Positions 36,673 to 45,093 of a stretch of 64,000 nt of DNA are shown here, in pieces. The position numbers and the translations under genes were made by a program. Origin of the DNA: an uncultured Oscillospiraceae bacterium. GTDB taxonomy: Bacteria; Bacillota; Clostridia; Oscillospirales; Acutalibacteraceae. The DNA lies in contig CASEMN010000005.1 of assembly GCA_949289045.1 (NCBI GenBank), positions 81,855 through 145,854 on the forward strand. The letters are read 5' to 3'. Numbering within the stretch: the stretch's first letter is position 1; each line of letters starts with the position of its first letter. Under the pieces are notes generated by a model, which worked only from the letters and a program-made list of their open reading frames with translations, did not search any database and had not been told where the DNA came from.

Positions 36673-36741
36673 CGATGGTGACGGTCGTGACGGTGATTTT
36701 GATGGTGTGTAAAACACCGTCACCATCGTCACGACCGTCAC
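36668..36741. repeat. Inverted repeat with GTGACGG iterations
   Basis: TGACGGTCGTGACG and CGTCACGACCGTCA (14 bp) face each other across about 30 nt containing further GTGACGG/CCGTCAC copies. It starts at the stop codon of the RepA-like gene. Candidate replication or autoregulatory site, or a terminator without T-run. Confidence 0.55.
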
Positions 36742-36756
36742 GGGAAGAAAATAGAT

Positions 36757-36990
36757 ATGAAAAGTGTACAAATTCCCTATGAGCTTTTTGTGGCATTGGT
36801 GGAGTACCATCTGGCCTATGATGATGACTGTGCCGGGGAAATTCGCCAGGGGCTGGAACAGAAATTGGATGCGCTGGTGCGGCATGAGCTGTATGCAAAA
36901 TATAAGACTGCCCCCACCGCAGAAGAACGGGAACAGGCCCGGCAGGAATACCTGGATAAGCGTGGTGTATTCCCGGATTTTCGGTGGTGA
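36757..36990 (+). CDS. Small conserved mobile-element protein
   Basis: A 77-residue acidic helical protein beginning MKSVQIPYELFVALVEYHLAYDD and ending KRGVFPDFRW. Similar short proteins sit after RepA-like ATPase genes in Clostridia integrative elements; no function is known to me. The ATG is preceded by GGGAAG. It ends before the palindromic terminator at 37059. Confidence 0.6.
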   Translation: MKSVQIPYELFVALVEYHLAYDDDCAGEIRQGLEQKLDALVRHELYAKYKTAPTAEEREQARQEYLDKRGVFPDFRW

Positions 36991-37058
36991 GATAGGTTTC
37001 CGTTCGGACTAATTTTACCGTCAAGATTAGCACAAAAGTTTTCTCCTTGTCGGCAGGG

Positions 37059-37085
37059 ACAGGAGCGTGTCACGCTCCTGTTTTT
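37059..37085 (+). terminator. Perfect-palindrome terminator
   Basis: CAGGAGCGTG-T-CACGCTCCTG (37060-37080) followed by TTTTT. Ends the integrase/RepA transcript. The following 37086-37300 stretch shows no gene. Confidence 0.8.
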
Positions 37086-37310
37086 GCTGGCAAAGAGAAA
37101 GATGTAACTGCTGTTTCGGACAAGGAATTCCCGTTTTGAAAAGCCCATTGTAGAGGATTTTTCTTACTGAAAGGTATTTCGGATGAGGTGGTATTTTGCC
37201 ACCTCATCTTCCAAGTAGAGCTCTATTTCAGGGCGTACCATCTTAACAAAAGGGATGAGCGATTCATGTATCCCTATGCTCCGAAACGGGGTGCCAGGTA
37301 CAGACAAAAA

Positions 37311-37420
37311 GCGTTCGCAGAACGCGTAGCCACAGAATGAAATTCTGTGATCAAAAGGGGATTGGGGGCACAGCCCTCAACAAGCGGTTTGTGGCGATGG
37401 ATAGCCACAAGCATTGCTTG
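37311..37420. repeat. Cluster of five short hairpins
   Basis: Consecutive stems: GCGTTC/GAACGC (37311-37325), CACAGAAT/ATTCTGTG (37331-37349), GGGGGC/GCCCTC (37364-37378), TTGTGGC/GCCACAA (37389-37410) and CAAGCA/TGCTTG (37408-37420). It is non-coding as far as can be seen; a possible origin of transfer, structured RNA or element scar. Confidence 0.55.
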
Positions 37421-37500
37421 CCTGTATCTAAAACAACCGAAACGGCCCTTGTGCCGCTGCGGAAAATCAACCAAAATTTAAGCATTGGGAGGTAACGAGT

Positions 37501-37746
37501 ATGAGAAAAATTTTGTCCTGTGAGTTTAACCTAGACACAACCTGCGTGGAACTTCGACTGGATGATGGGATGCAACTCTCCATCGACTGCACTGCCGTCG
37601 AAAACGAGGTGGCAAACAGTATGTACCAGCGGTCGGAGCTGGACTGGCTAATCTACAACGATCCGCTGGCCTATGCCGAACTGATTTTGAATGGGGACCC
37701 TGAATTATATCTAAAAGCCGTAACAAAGAAAACTCCGTTAGATTGA
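37501..37746 (+). CDS. DUF6061-like small protein
   Basis: An 81-residue protein, MRKILSCEFNLDTTCVELRL onward, with CTAVENEVANSMYQRSELDWLIYNDPLAYAEL in the middle. I recognise this as the small conserved protein family (DUF6061-like) that accompanies Clostridia mobile elements; its function is unknown. GGGAGGT lies about 8 nt before the ATG. It is bounded downstream by the terminator at 37762. Confidence 0.65.
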   Translation: MRKILSCEFNLDTTCVELRLDDGMQLSIDCTAVENEVANSMYQRSELDWLIYNDPLAYAELILNGDPELYLKAVTKKTPLD

Positions 37747-37761
37747 TGGCAAAGAAAATCT

Positions 37762-37805
37762 GCGAGAAGCAGTATCAGTTGAAGGTATACTTCTCGCGTT
37801 TTTGT
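37762..37805 (+). terminator. Terminator after the DUF6061-like gene
   Basis: GCGAGAAG / CTTCTCGC outer stem with an inner GTATC/GGTATAC pairing, followed by GTTTTTG. Confidence 0.75.
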
Positions 37806-37927
37806 CTTTTTTCAGGAAGCATCTAGACTATCTTCTCACCTTTGACTGTCATGTAGTACACCTCACAAACAATTTAGATGAATATGTAGAAAGGATGAGA
37901 GAATAGGTAAAATTGTAGCGATCGAGG

Positions 37928-37956
37928 TTGACAGATTTCGTTTAAACGAATACAAT
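37928..37956 (+). promoter_or_regulatory. Promoter with embedded dyad, defence operon of element A
   Basis: TTGACA (37928-37933), 17-bp spacer, TACAAT (37951-37956). The spacer carries the perfect palindrome TTCGTTTAAACGAA (37937-37950), directly abutting the -10. A near-identical arrangement precedes the methylase gene of element C. Confidence 0.8.
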
Positions 37957-37999
37957 TAAAATGGTTTTTTGTATCTTGGGCTGAATGAGGTGTTGAGCA

Positions 38000-38185
38000 A
38001 TGAACGGTTATATTACGGTTCAAGAGGCGGCTGAAAAATGGGGCGTGACTTCACGACAGGTTCAAATACTGTGTAAGACAAATCGGATTCCCGGAGCAAC
38101 GCGGTTAAGCCGCATTTGGATTATCCCAGAGAATGCAGAAAAGCCCACCAACGAGAAGCGAAAGGTGGAGTTTGATAATGAATAA
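38000..38185 (+). CDS. Small HTH regulator of the defence operon
   Basis: A 61-residue protein consisting of one MerR/excisionase-like helix-turn-helix: ITVQEAAEKWGVTSRQVQILCKTNRIPGA, a wing ending SRIWIIP and a short charged tail. The same domain is fused to the N-terminus of the C5 methylase in element C (ISVQTAAKKWNITPRRVQILC). GAGGTG lies about 8 nt before the ATG. Its last codons overlap the next gene's start by 8 bp. I infer that it binds the dyad in its own promoter and times methylase expression, like a controller protein. Confidence 0.75.
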   Translation: MNGYITVQEAAEKWGVTSRQVQILCKTNRIPGATRLSRIWIIPENAEKPTNEKRKVEFDNE

Positions 38186-41174
38186 TAAGGTTGAACTTCA
38201 AAAGCTGGTTGAGCATTTTGATGCAAATATAGATTTTTATAAAGACACTAAAAAGGCATACAATGAACACTCTTGCCGCATCGAGTTTATCGACCCTTTT
38301 CTTAAAATTTTAGGATGGGACGTGGCCAATGAAAATGGGGCTGCGCCTCAATATAGAGAAGTTATTGCTGAAAATTATTCATCGCGTTCAGATCGTCCGG
38401 ACTATACAATGACGCTCCGAGGGGTAGCAAAATTTTTCGTAGAAGCCAAGAAACCCTCGGTTGACATTACGAAAGTTGATGCTCCTGCTATTCAGACCAG
38501 AAAATATGGTTGGAATGCGAAGCATAGGGTAGCCGTTCTAACTAACTTCGAGTTCTTAGCGATATATGATACTTGCCATTTTCCGCTGGAAAACGATAGC
38601 TGTACAGTTGCACGTTACCGGCTCTATCATTACTCTGAATATGTAGAAAAGCTCGATGAAATTTGCAGCTTGATTTCCAAAGCCGTAGTATATTCCGGTG
38701 TATTTGATCAATATCTAGACGCTAATTTCCCTGCTTCCGGTGGTCAAACACAGCAGGTCGATGAACTGTTTTTGTCTCAGATTAACAGTTGGCGTATTGC
38801 TCTGAGTAATGAGCTATACGCGAAAGGTGGACGATATACCTCCTTGGAGGTTCTAAATGATGTTGTGCAGGAATTCATCAACCAGATTGTTTTCCTGAGA
38901 ATTTGTGAGGACAGAAATCTGCCTCTGTACCATAATTTGAAAGAAGCCATTACAGATAGAGCTCAATTGCAGGAAAGCCTGGAACAACTGTTTAGAGCTG
39001 CGGATCAAAGATACAACTCCGGGATGTTTTCGGGCGATGACATTATTTTTGATCTCTCTTGTGATGTTATTACGAATATGATAGAAGGGTTATATTACCC
39101 TCAGAGTCCCTACCTCTTTAACATTATTGAACCTCATCTGCTAGGTAAAATTTATGAGCTGTTTTTAACAGAGCAGTTAGTCCTGCTAGAAAACGGCACG
39201 ATTGGCCTGCAACAAAAGAGGGAATGCCTCAATCGTTCCGTGGTCACAACTCCCACGGAAATTGTCAAATATATGGTTGAGAAGACGTTGGCCAAGGTGT
39301 GCCAAAACAAAACACCGGAAGAATTGTTAGAACTGCGAATTGCTGACATCGCGTGTGGCTCTGGAGTATTTCTGGAAGAAGCATTTTCCTATCTTCAAAA
39401 CTATTGTGTGCAATGGTATTTGAATGCTGGCCAACAAAATCATTTGGAAGAGATAGGAATTGATCTCTATAAATTACCTTTGGCCGAGAAGAAGAAACTT
39501 TTGTGTTCGTGCATCTACGGCATTGATATTGATATTCATGCTGTAGAAGTGGCTAAGTTCTCTCTCCTGGTCAAACTGATTGAAAACGAAACCGAACCTT
39601 CTGTTGAAACTGTTGCTCCCATTTTGCCGGACCTAAGTGCAAATATTTTCTTTGGGAATGCCTTAGTCAGCGAAAAAGAGTTGATAGGAATTGCTGGAGC
39701 AGATAGCCAGCGATTGGAGATTGTCCCGTTTGACTGGGAAAAAATCAATAATGGAGAATACTTTGATGCCATAATTGGTAATCCGCCTTATGTGAATACC
39801 GAGGGCATGCACGCACTTCTTCCCAGCAGCGAGGTTGAAATCTATAAGAAAAAGTATAAAACATCATACAAGCAATTTGATAAGTACTTTATTTTTGTTG
39901 AGCAGGCTATCAGAAAAACAAAGGATTCAGGTTACGTTTGTTATATTGTCCCAAACAAATTTTTCAAAGTTGGTGCAGGAGAACATCTGCGGAACTTAAT
40001 TGCAAAAGGCCGCTACTTGGTAAGCCTTGATGATTTTGGGGATGCACAGTTGTTTGAGGACAAGACTATTTATAGCTCCATCCTCCTTTTATGTAAGTCT
40101 CCACAGGAGAAATTCCGTTACACTGGTGTGGATTCTGCCAATAAGCTTTGGATCGGAGAGAAAGTCAGTTCCATAGAATTTAGCTCCTCTATTCTCAACA
40201 AGCTCCCCTGGAGACTCACAACGGATTTTGCGTTTTTAACAATGCTCCAACACCTGGATCGGGTTGCCGTTCCAATCACAAAACACGCTGAAATCTTCAA
40301 TGGAATTCAAACAAGTGCGGAGCGTCCTACTCCCATCTATTGGTTCTCCTCAGATGAGATCGTAGCCGAAGATGAGACTGCGATTGAAATTTGCCGGAAT
40401 GAAAAGCATTATAAGATCGAACGCGAAATTTTGCGCCCGTATTTTAAGCCCACAAAGAAGGCGGAAAAAGGTCTAAATTCGTATAGCCTTTTAACAACGG
40501 ATAAGCAGATTATTTTCCCCTATGACCAGCAAGGGCGTCTGTTCACGATTGACTATATGAAATCTCATTTCCCGGGGACATTTGCATATTTGAAAGACCA
40601 CTATGATCGTTTAGTTCCCAAATGCGTATCTGATCAAGGTATTAGAGATGTTCCTAATGCTACTCCTGATACGTGGTATCAATATGGAAGAACACAAGCT
40701 TTGACGGCCTTTATCAATACTCCTAAGTTAATTGTAGGTGTGTTGAGTAAAGAGCCGATGTATATTCTGGATACCAACGATATTCTGATTGCTTCTGGTG
40801 GAACTGCAGGCTACTGTGCGGTTTCCAAAAAGGAAGGAAGCCCATATGCACTGGAATATCTACAAGCATGGTTGTCTAATCCAATTACCGAAAAAATCCT
40901 GGAGATTGTAGGAAGCGATTTTGAGAACGGATTTACCGCGCGAGGTACTTTTGTACTGTCAACATTACCATTTGTTGAACTAGATTTTAGTGATAGAAAA
41001 CAAAAAGAAATCCATGACAGTATAGTTGCTGCCAGTCATAGAATTTACAGCATAAATACAGAACTTATGAATCATCCAGCAAAACGTATTGCTACAGTAC
41101 TGCAGGATGAGAAAAATGCTCTTATCCATAAAATTCAAGGCCTAATTGAGAGGGTATATCGTCTTGAATATTAA
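38178..41174 (+). CDS. Eco57I-like (type IIG) restriction-modification enzyme
   Basis: About 998 residues. The N-terminal nuclease-like domain has the PD-(D/E)XK pattern D75...E89-A-K91 (RPDY...FFVEAKKP), as in HsdR_N domains. The gamma-class adenine methylase core has IADIACGSGVFLEEA (motif I, about 390) and IIGNPPY (motif IV, about 535). A C-terminal target-recognition region (about 700-990) is of the TaqI-specificity type. A single polypeptide therefore could both methylate and cut. ATG 38178 has GGTGGAG upstream and overlaps the HTH gene. The N-terminal nuclease also allows a methylation-guided role with its operon partners. Confidence 0.87.
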   Translation: MNNKVELQKLVEHFDANIDFYKDTKKAYNEHSCRIEFIDPFLKILGWDVANENGAAPQYREVIAENYSSRSDRPDYTMTLRGVAKFFVEAKKPSVDITKVDAPAIQTRKYGWNAKHRVAVLTNFEFLAIYDTCHFPLENDSCTVARYRLYHYSEYVEKLDEICSLISKAVVYSGVFDQYLDANFPASGGQTQQVDELFLSQINSWRIALSNELYAKGGRYTSLEVLNDVVQEFINQIVFLRICEDRNLPLYHNLKEAITDRAQLQESLEQLFRAADQRYNSGMFSGDDIIFDLSCDVITNMIEGLYYPQSPYLFNIIEPHLLGKIYELFLTEQLVLLENGTIGLQQKRECLNRSVVTTPTEIVKYMVEKTLAKVCQNKTPEELLELRIADIACGSGVFLEEAFSYLQNYCVQWYLNAGQQNHLEEIGIDLYKLPLAEKKKLLCSCIYGIDIDIHAVEVAKFSLLVKLIENETEPSVETVAPILPDLSANIFFGNALVSEKELIGIAGADSQRLEIVPFDWEKINNGEYFDAIIGNPPYVNTEGMHALLPSSEVEIYKKKYKTSYKQFDKYFIFVEQAIRKTKDSGYVCYIVPNKFFKVGAGEHLRNLIAKGRYLVSLDDFGDAQLFEDKTIYSSILLLCKSPQEKFRYTGVDSANKLWIGEKVSSIEFSSSILNKLPWRLTTDFAFLTMLQHLDRVAVPITKHAEIFNGIQTSAERPTPIYWFSSDEIVAEDETAIEICRNEKHYKIEREILRPYFKPTKKAEKGLNSYSLLTTDKQIIFPYDQQGRLFTIDYMKSHFPGTFAYLKDHYDRLVPKCVSDQGIRDVPNATPDTWYQYGRTQALTAFINTPKLIVGVLSKEPMYILDTNDILIASGGTAGYCAVSKKEGSPYALEYLQAWLSNPITEKILEIVGSDFENGFTARGTFVLSTLPFVELDFSDRKQKEIHDSIVAASHRIYSINTELMNHPAKRIATVLQDEKNALIHKIQGLIERVYRLEY

Positions 41175-41189
41175 GCGAGGTTAGTTTAA

Positions 41190-42815
41190 ATGAGACTCAA
41201 AAAGGACAGTTCAAAACAGAAATTAAGAGGAGCGTACTACACTCCTCAGAAGTTGGCAAACGCTATGGTGCGCCTTTTTGCGTCCGAAAACATTGATGCC
41301 GTATTAGAGCCAAGCTGTGGAGATGGTGTCTTTCTCGACGCCCTAAAAGAGACCGGGCTGCTTGATAAAGTCAGCAGAATTGAGGCGGTTGAAATCGAAA
41401 CACCAGAAGCTCAAAAAGTGTCTGGCAGGTATAAAGATACTCCGAAGGTAAAAGTGATCAATCGGGATTTCTTTGACTTCTACAAGGAGACTTTGGGTAA
41501 GAAAACTTATGACTTGATTTTGGGTAATCCTCCCTATATTCGTTATCAATACTTAAAAGAAAGCCAAAGAGAGTGTCAGGCCCAGATACTAACTTCTCAT
41601 GGAATGAAGTCCAATAAGCTAATCAATGCTTGGGTTGCGTTCATGGTAGCGAGTGTACAAATGCTTTCGAAAAGAGGTAAAATCGCATTTGTGATTCCTG
41701 CTGAAATTCTACAAGTTGCCTATGCAGAAGATCTCCGGCTTTATTTGGCAAACCACCTTGCCAAAATTACTCTGATCACCTTTGAACAGCTTGTTTTTCC
41801 TGATATTGAGCAAGAGGTTGTAGTTTTTATAGGCGAAAAAGGAGATGCGGAAAAAGGTATCCGAATTATCGAAATGAATGACCTGAGCGGATTCGATGCT
41901 TTGGATTTGGCTTCGAACGGTTTTCAACCAGTGCAGCACGTCAAGGAAAAGTGGACAAAATACTTCATCAACGGCGATGAGATGAAGTTAATCCAAAAGT
42001 TAAGGGCTGACAATCGTTTTGCAAAATTTTCCGAATATGGGCTCATAAATGTCGGTATTACTACTGGAAACAATGGCTATTTTTCTGTTACAGAAGAAGT
42101 CGCAAATCATTATCATCTAGAAGAAGCAACGCTCCCGCTAATCGGACGGAGTTCTCATGCACATGGAATCTATTTTACCGAAGCTGATTGGAATTTGAAT
42201 AAAGCAGCGGGTAAACCGGCCCGGTTAGTCCGATTTCCTGATGCTCCATACGAAGATTATCCCCAAGGGTATAGGGATTACATCATGGCAGGGGAAGCAA
42301 GGAGTGAACATGTAGGCTACAAATGTTCGATTCGTGATAGATGGTATATCGTTCCTTCTGTTTGGGTTCCAGATGCCTTTTTCCTGCGACGAAATAACCT
42401 TTATCCCAAATTTGTCCTCAACTGTTGTGGTGCAGTATCAACGGATACTATGCACAGGATGAAATTCAAGGATGGTGTAGATCCTGAAAATGTCCTTCTT
42501 GCATATTACAACAGTGTTTCTTTTGCATTTACGGAAATCTGTGGTAGAAGTTACGGTGGAGGGGTTCTTGAAATTCTTCCGGGAGAAATGGGTAATATCT
42601 TGATTCCTAAAATCCAATACATTGACCATGTGTTTAGAAGCGAACTTCTGCAAGAAATAGATCACGTCGTCCGAAATGATGATGACATTGAAAAAGCACT
42701 AGATTTGGTGGATCGAGAAGTTCTTATTAAACTGTTAGGCATTGAACAGGAAATTTGTTCTCAGTGCAGAGTCATTTGGAAAAAGATGCAAAGAAGGAGA
42801 TTGGGGCGGGGATAA
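41190..42815 (+). CDS. Second N6-adenine DNA methyltransferase
   Basis: A 541-residue gamma-class methylase. RGAYYTPQKLANAMVRLF is the motif X-like YTP segment, VLEPSCGDGVFLDAL (motif I, about 40-54) binds AdoMet, and LILGNPPYIRYQYL (motif IV, about 108-121) has the NPPY catalytic loop. The C-terminal half is a target-recognition domain with GRSSHAHGIYF and FVLNCCGAVSTDTMHR. There is no nuclease domain. It lies 15 nt downstream of the type IIG gene. It could modify the complementary strand of an asymmetric site, or a different site. Confidence 0.87.
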   Translation: MRLKKDSSKQKLRGAYYTPQKLANAMVRLFASENIDAVLEPSCGDGVFLDALKETGLLDKVSRIEAVEIETPEAQKVSGRYKDTPKVKVINRDFFDFYKETLGKKTYDLILGNPPYIRYQYLKESQRECQAQILTSHGMKSNKLINAWVAFMVASVQMLSKRGKIAFVIPAEILQVAYAEDLRLYLANHLAKITLITFEQLVFPDIEQEVVVFIGEKGDAEKGIRIIEMNDLSGFDALDLASNGFQPVQHVKEKWTKYFINGDEMKLIQKLRADNRFAKFSEYGLINVGITTGNNGYFSVTEEVANHYHLEEATLPLIGRSSHAHGIYFTEADWNLNKAAGKPARLVRFPDAPYEDYPQGYRDYIMAGEARSEHVGYKCSIRDRWYIVPSVWVPDAFFLRRNNLYPKFVLNCCGAVSTDTMHRMKFKDGVDPENVLLAYYNSVSFAFTEICGRSYGGGVLEILPGEMGNILIPKIQYIDHVFRSELLQEIDHVVRNDDDIEKALDLVDREVLIKLLGIEQEICSQCRVIWKKMQRRRLGRG

Positions 42816-42849
42816 TAATATAATTTATCTTAAGATAGGAGCTGATTAG

Positions 42850-45090
42850 GTGAAAATTGCATTTGTTGAAATTCAGAATTTTAGGAAACTGCAATCTTGC
42901 AGAATTGAATTCGGGCCAGAATCAACTGTTTTTGTAGGTGCAAACAATAGTGGCAAAACAAGTGCGATGACGGCTCTTAAGAAATTTTTGAAAAAGCGGC
43001 AACTAGTGTTAAATGATTTTACGATGACCAATTTTATAGGTATTAATAATATTGGTCACCGTATTATAGAACCGCAGGAAGATAATCCAATTTTACAAGA
43101 AGAGTGGCGTCCGCTATTACCAGCAATGGATGTTTGGCTAGATGTTCGGTCGGACGAACTTAGATATGTCGCAGAAATTATTCCGACTTTAGACTGGACA
43201 GAAGGTAAAATAGGGATTCGCTTAATTTATGAACCGAAAGATTATGAAAAACTCTACGGCGATTTTGCAGAATCATTCAAAAAAGCTCATGAAGGAAAAG
43301 ATGGTTTAAAATTATGGCCCAATGACTTCTGCGACTTCTTAGGTACAAAAATGCAGGCGTTGTTTACAATGAATGCCTATATTTTAAATCCTGAGAATAT
43401 TCAAGACGTTGATATTGGTGATATTGCACGACCGCAGACTATACCAACTGGTGCGGCTCCATTAGAATTTGATCCATTTAAGAATTTGGTTAGAGTAGAT
43501 ATTATATCTGCACAGCGTGGTCTTGACGACAGTGATGATGCGGATGAGAGTCCGATGGAGAGTAGTTTGCTATCAGATCAGCTCAGGTCGTATTATGATA
43601 GGCAATTAGATCCAGAGCATGAACCATCTGCATCGGATTTGAAAGCATTGAAAGAGTTGCAGGGAGCGAGTGAAGTTTTTAACCAGCAAATCTCAAAGAA
43701 GTTTCACAAGGCGATGAAAGAGCTTTCGCAGTTTGGTTATCCTGGAAGGTATAATCCTAGCATTATCGTTGAAGCAAAAACTAAAGCGGGTGATATTCTT
43801 TCACACAATACAACTGTTCGATATCCTCTTTTTTCCGATACAGAAATTCCGTATACGTTGCCAGAAAAATATAACGGTTTAGGCTATCAAAATTTAATTT
43901 CTATGTCCTTTAAGCTAATGAGCTTCCGAGACTCTTGGGTGAATGGAAACAGGAGAAATCAAGATGATGGGGATCAAGAAACCAAAGTGATTCCTCCGAT
44001 TCATTTGGTTTTGATCGAAGAACCGGAAGCTCATTTACATACACAAGTACAGCAACTGTTCATTAAAAACGCATATAAAATTTTGCGAAACCATTCTAAG
44101 TTGAGAAGCAAGAAGGTGTATACTACCCAGTTGCTTGTAACAACTCATTCAAGTTACATTGCGCTTGAAAGTAAGTTTGAAAATTTGAGGTATTTTAGAA
44201 GGACAAAGAATTCCTCGAAGCTCCCTACGACTGTAGTTATTAACTTAAATACTGTTTTTGGATCAAAAACTGATACTGCAAAATTTGTTACACGCTATTT
44301 AAAAACTACTCATTGTGATTTGTTTTTCGCAGATGCTGTAATTATGGTTGAAGGCGCTGCTGAGCGAATGCTGCTGCCTCACTTTATTGAACATTGCTTT
44401 GAACAGTTGAATCAGACATATATTTCTATATTGGAGATTAATGGACGGCATGCACATAGATTGCGTGAATTAATTGAAACATTAGGGATATTCTGTCTTA
44501 TCATAACAGATATTGACACTGTAGATCCCCAAAATAAAAAGAGTGTTATGCCACAACGGAACAAAGGGCAAATATCTACTAATGAAACCATCATTAACTG
44601 GGTGCCGATGCAAAGTTCTGCCGATAAACTGTGGGAGGCTTCTCCTGAGGAAAAGCAAGTCCAATATGCGAATAATCCAGATGCCTTCATTAGAGTTGCA
44701 TACCAAATTCCAGTCAAGATTAAGTTTTCCGATGGCACAGAACACGAATTGATTCCTACTACATTTGAAGATGCATTGGCGTATGAAAACTATTATATGT
44801 TTAAAACTTTGAAAGGCCTTGGCGCAATAAAGAAATTAAGAGCTATTTTTAAGGACGAGGACCCTGCTAAAATATCTAAAGGTGTATATGATCTGATTTA
44901 TGGAGTAAAAGATAAAGATGGCAGAAGAAAAAAAGGTATTGATAAAGCAGAGTTTGCTCTTCAATTGTTGTATAACAAAGATCCTCAGAAAATTGCGCCT
45001 CCTTCATATATTGCAGAAGCACTGCAGTGGCTGGAAGATTCTCTGATTCAGCGGGAAGATGAAGATTTTGCCTCAGAAGGAGAGGTGTAA
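42850..45090 (+). CDS. OLD-family ATPase-nuclease (GajA-like)
   Basis: A 746-residue protein. The N-terminal SMC/RecF-like ATPase half has Walker A GANNSGKTS (30-38) and the C-motif/Walker B LVLIEEPEAHLHTQVQQLF (about 388). The C-terminal TOPRIM nuclease has VEGAAERMLL (catalytic Glu about 501) and ITDIDTVD (metal-binding Asps about 555). With the UvrD-like helicase encoded 3 nt downstream it has the class 2 OLD/Gabija architecture. It is longer than the founding GajA (about 580), with an extra region after the TOPRIM core. GTG start at 42850. Likely an anti-phage DNA nuclease. Confidence 0.85.
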   Translation: MKIAFVEIQNFRKLQSCRIEFGPESTVFVGANNSGKTSAMTALKKFLKKRQLVLNDFTMTNFIGINNIGHRIIEPQEDNPILQEEWRPLLPAMDVWLDVRSDELRYVAEIIPTLDWTEGKIGIRLIYEPKDYEKLYGDFAESFKKAHEGKDGLKLWPNDFCDFLGTKMQALFTMNAYILNPENIQDVDIGDIARPQTIPTGAAPLEFDPFKNLVRVDIISAQRGLDDSDDADESPMESSLLSDQLRSYYDRQLDPEHEPSASDLKALKELQGASEVFNQQISKKFHKAMKELSQFGYPGRYNPSIIVEAKTKAGDILSHNTTVRYPLFSDTEIPYTLPEKYNGLGYQNLISMSFKLMSFRDSWVNGNRRNQDDGDQETKVIPPIHLVLIEEPEAHLHTQVQQLFIKNAYKILRNHSKLRSKKVYTTQLLVTTHSSYIALESKFENLRYFRRTKNSSKLPTTVVINLNTVFGSKTDTAKFVTRYLKTTHCDLFFADAVIMVEGAAERMLLPHFIEHCFEQLNQTYISILEINGRHAHRLRELIETLGIFCLIITDIDTVDPQNKKSVMPQRNKGQISTNETIINWVPMQSSADKLWEASPEEKQVQYANNPDAFIRVAYQIPVKIKFSDGTEHELIPTTFEDALAYENYYMFKTLKGLGAIKKLRAIFKDEDPAKISKGVYDLIYGVKDKDGRRKKGIDKAEFALQLLYNKDPQKIAPPSYIAEALQWLEDSLIQREDEDFASEGEV

Positions 45091-45093
45091 AGG

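Noticed and set aside
37274..37474. A 66-residue minus-strand ORF
   Set aside because: It overlaps the hairpin cluster, has no ribosome site and shows no domain.
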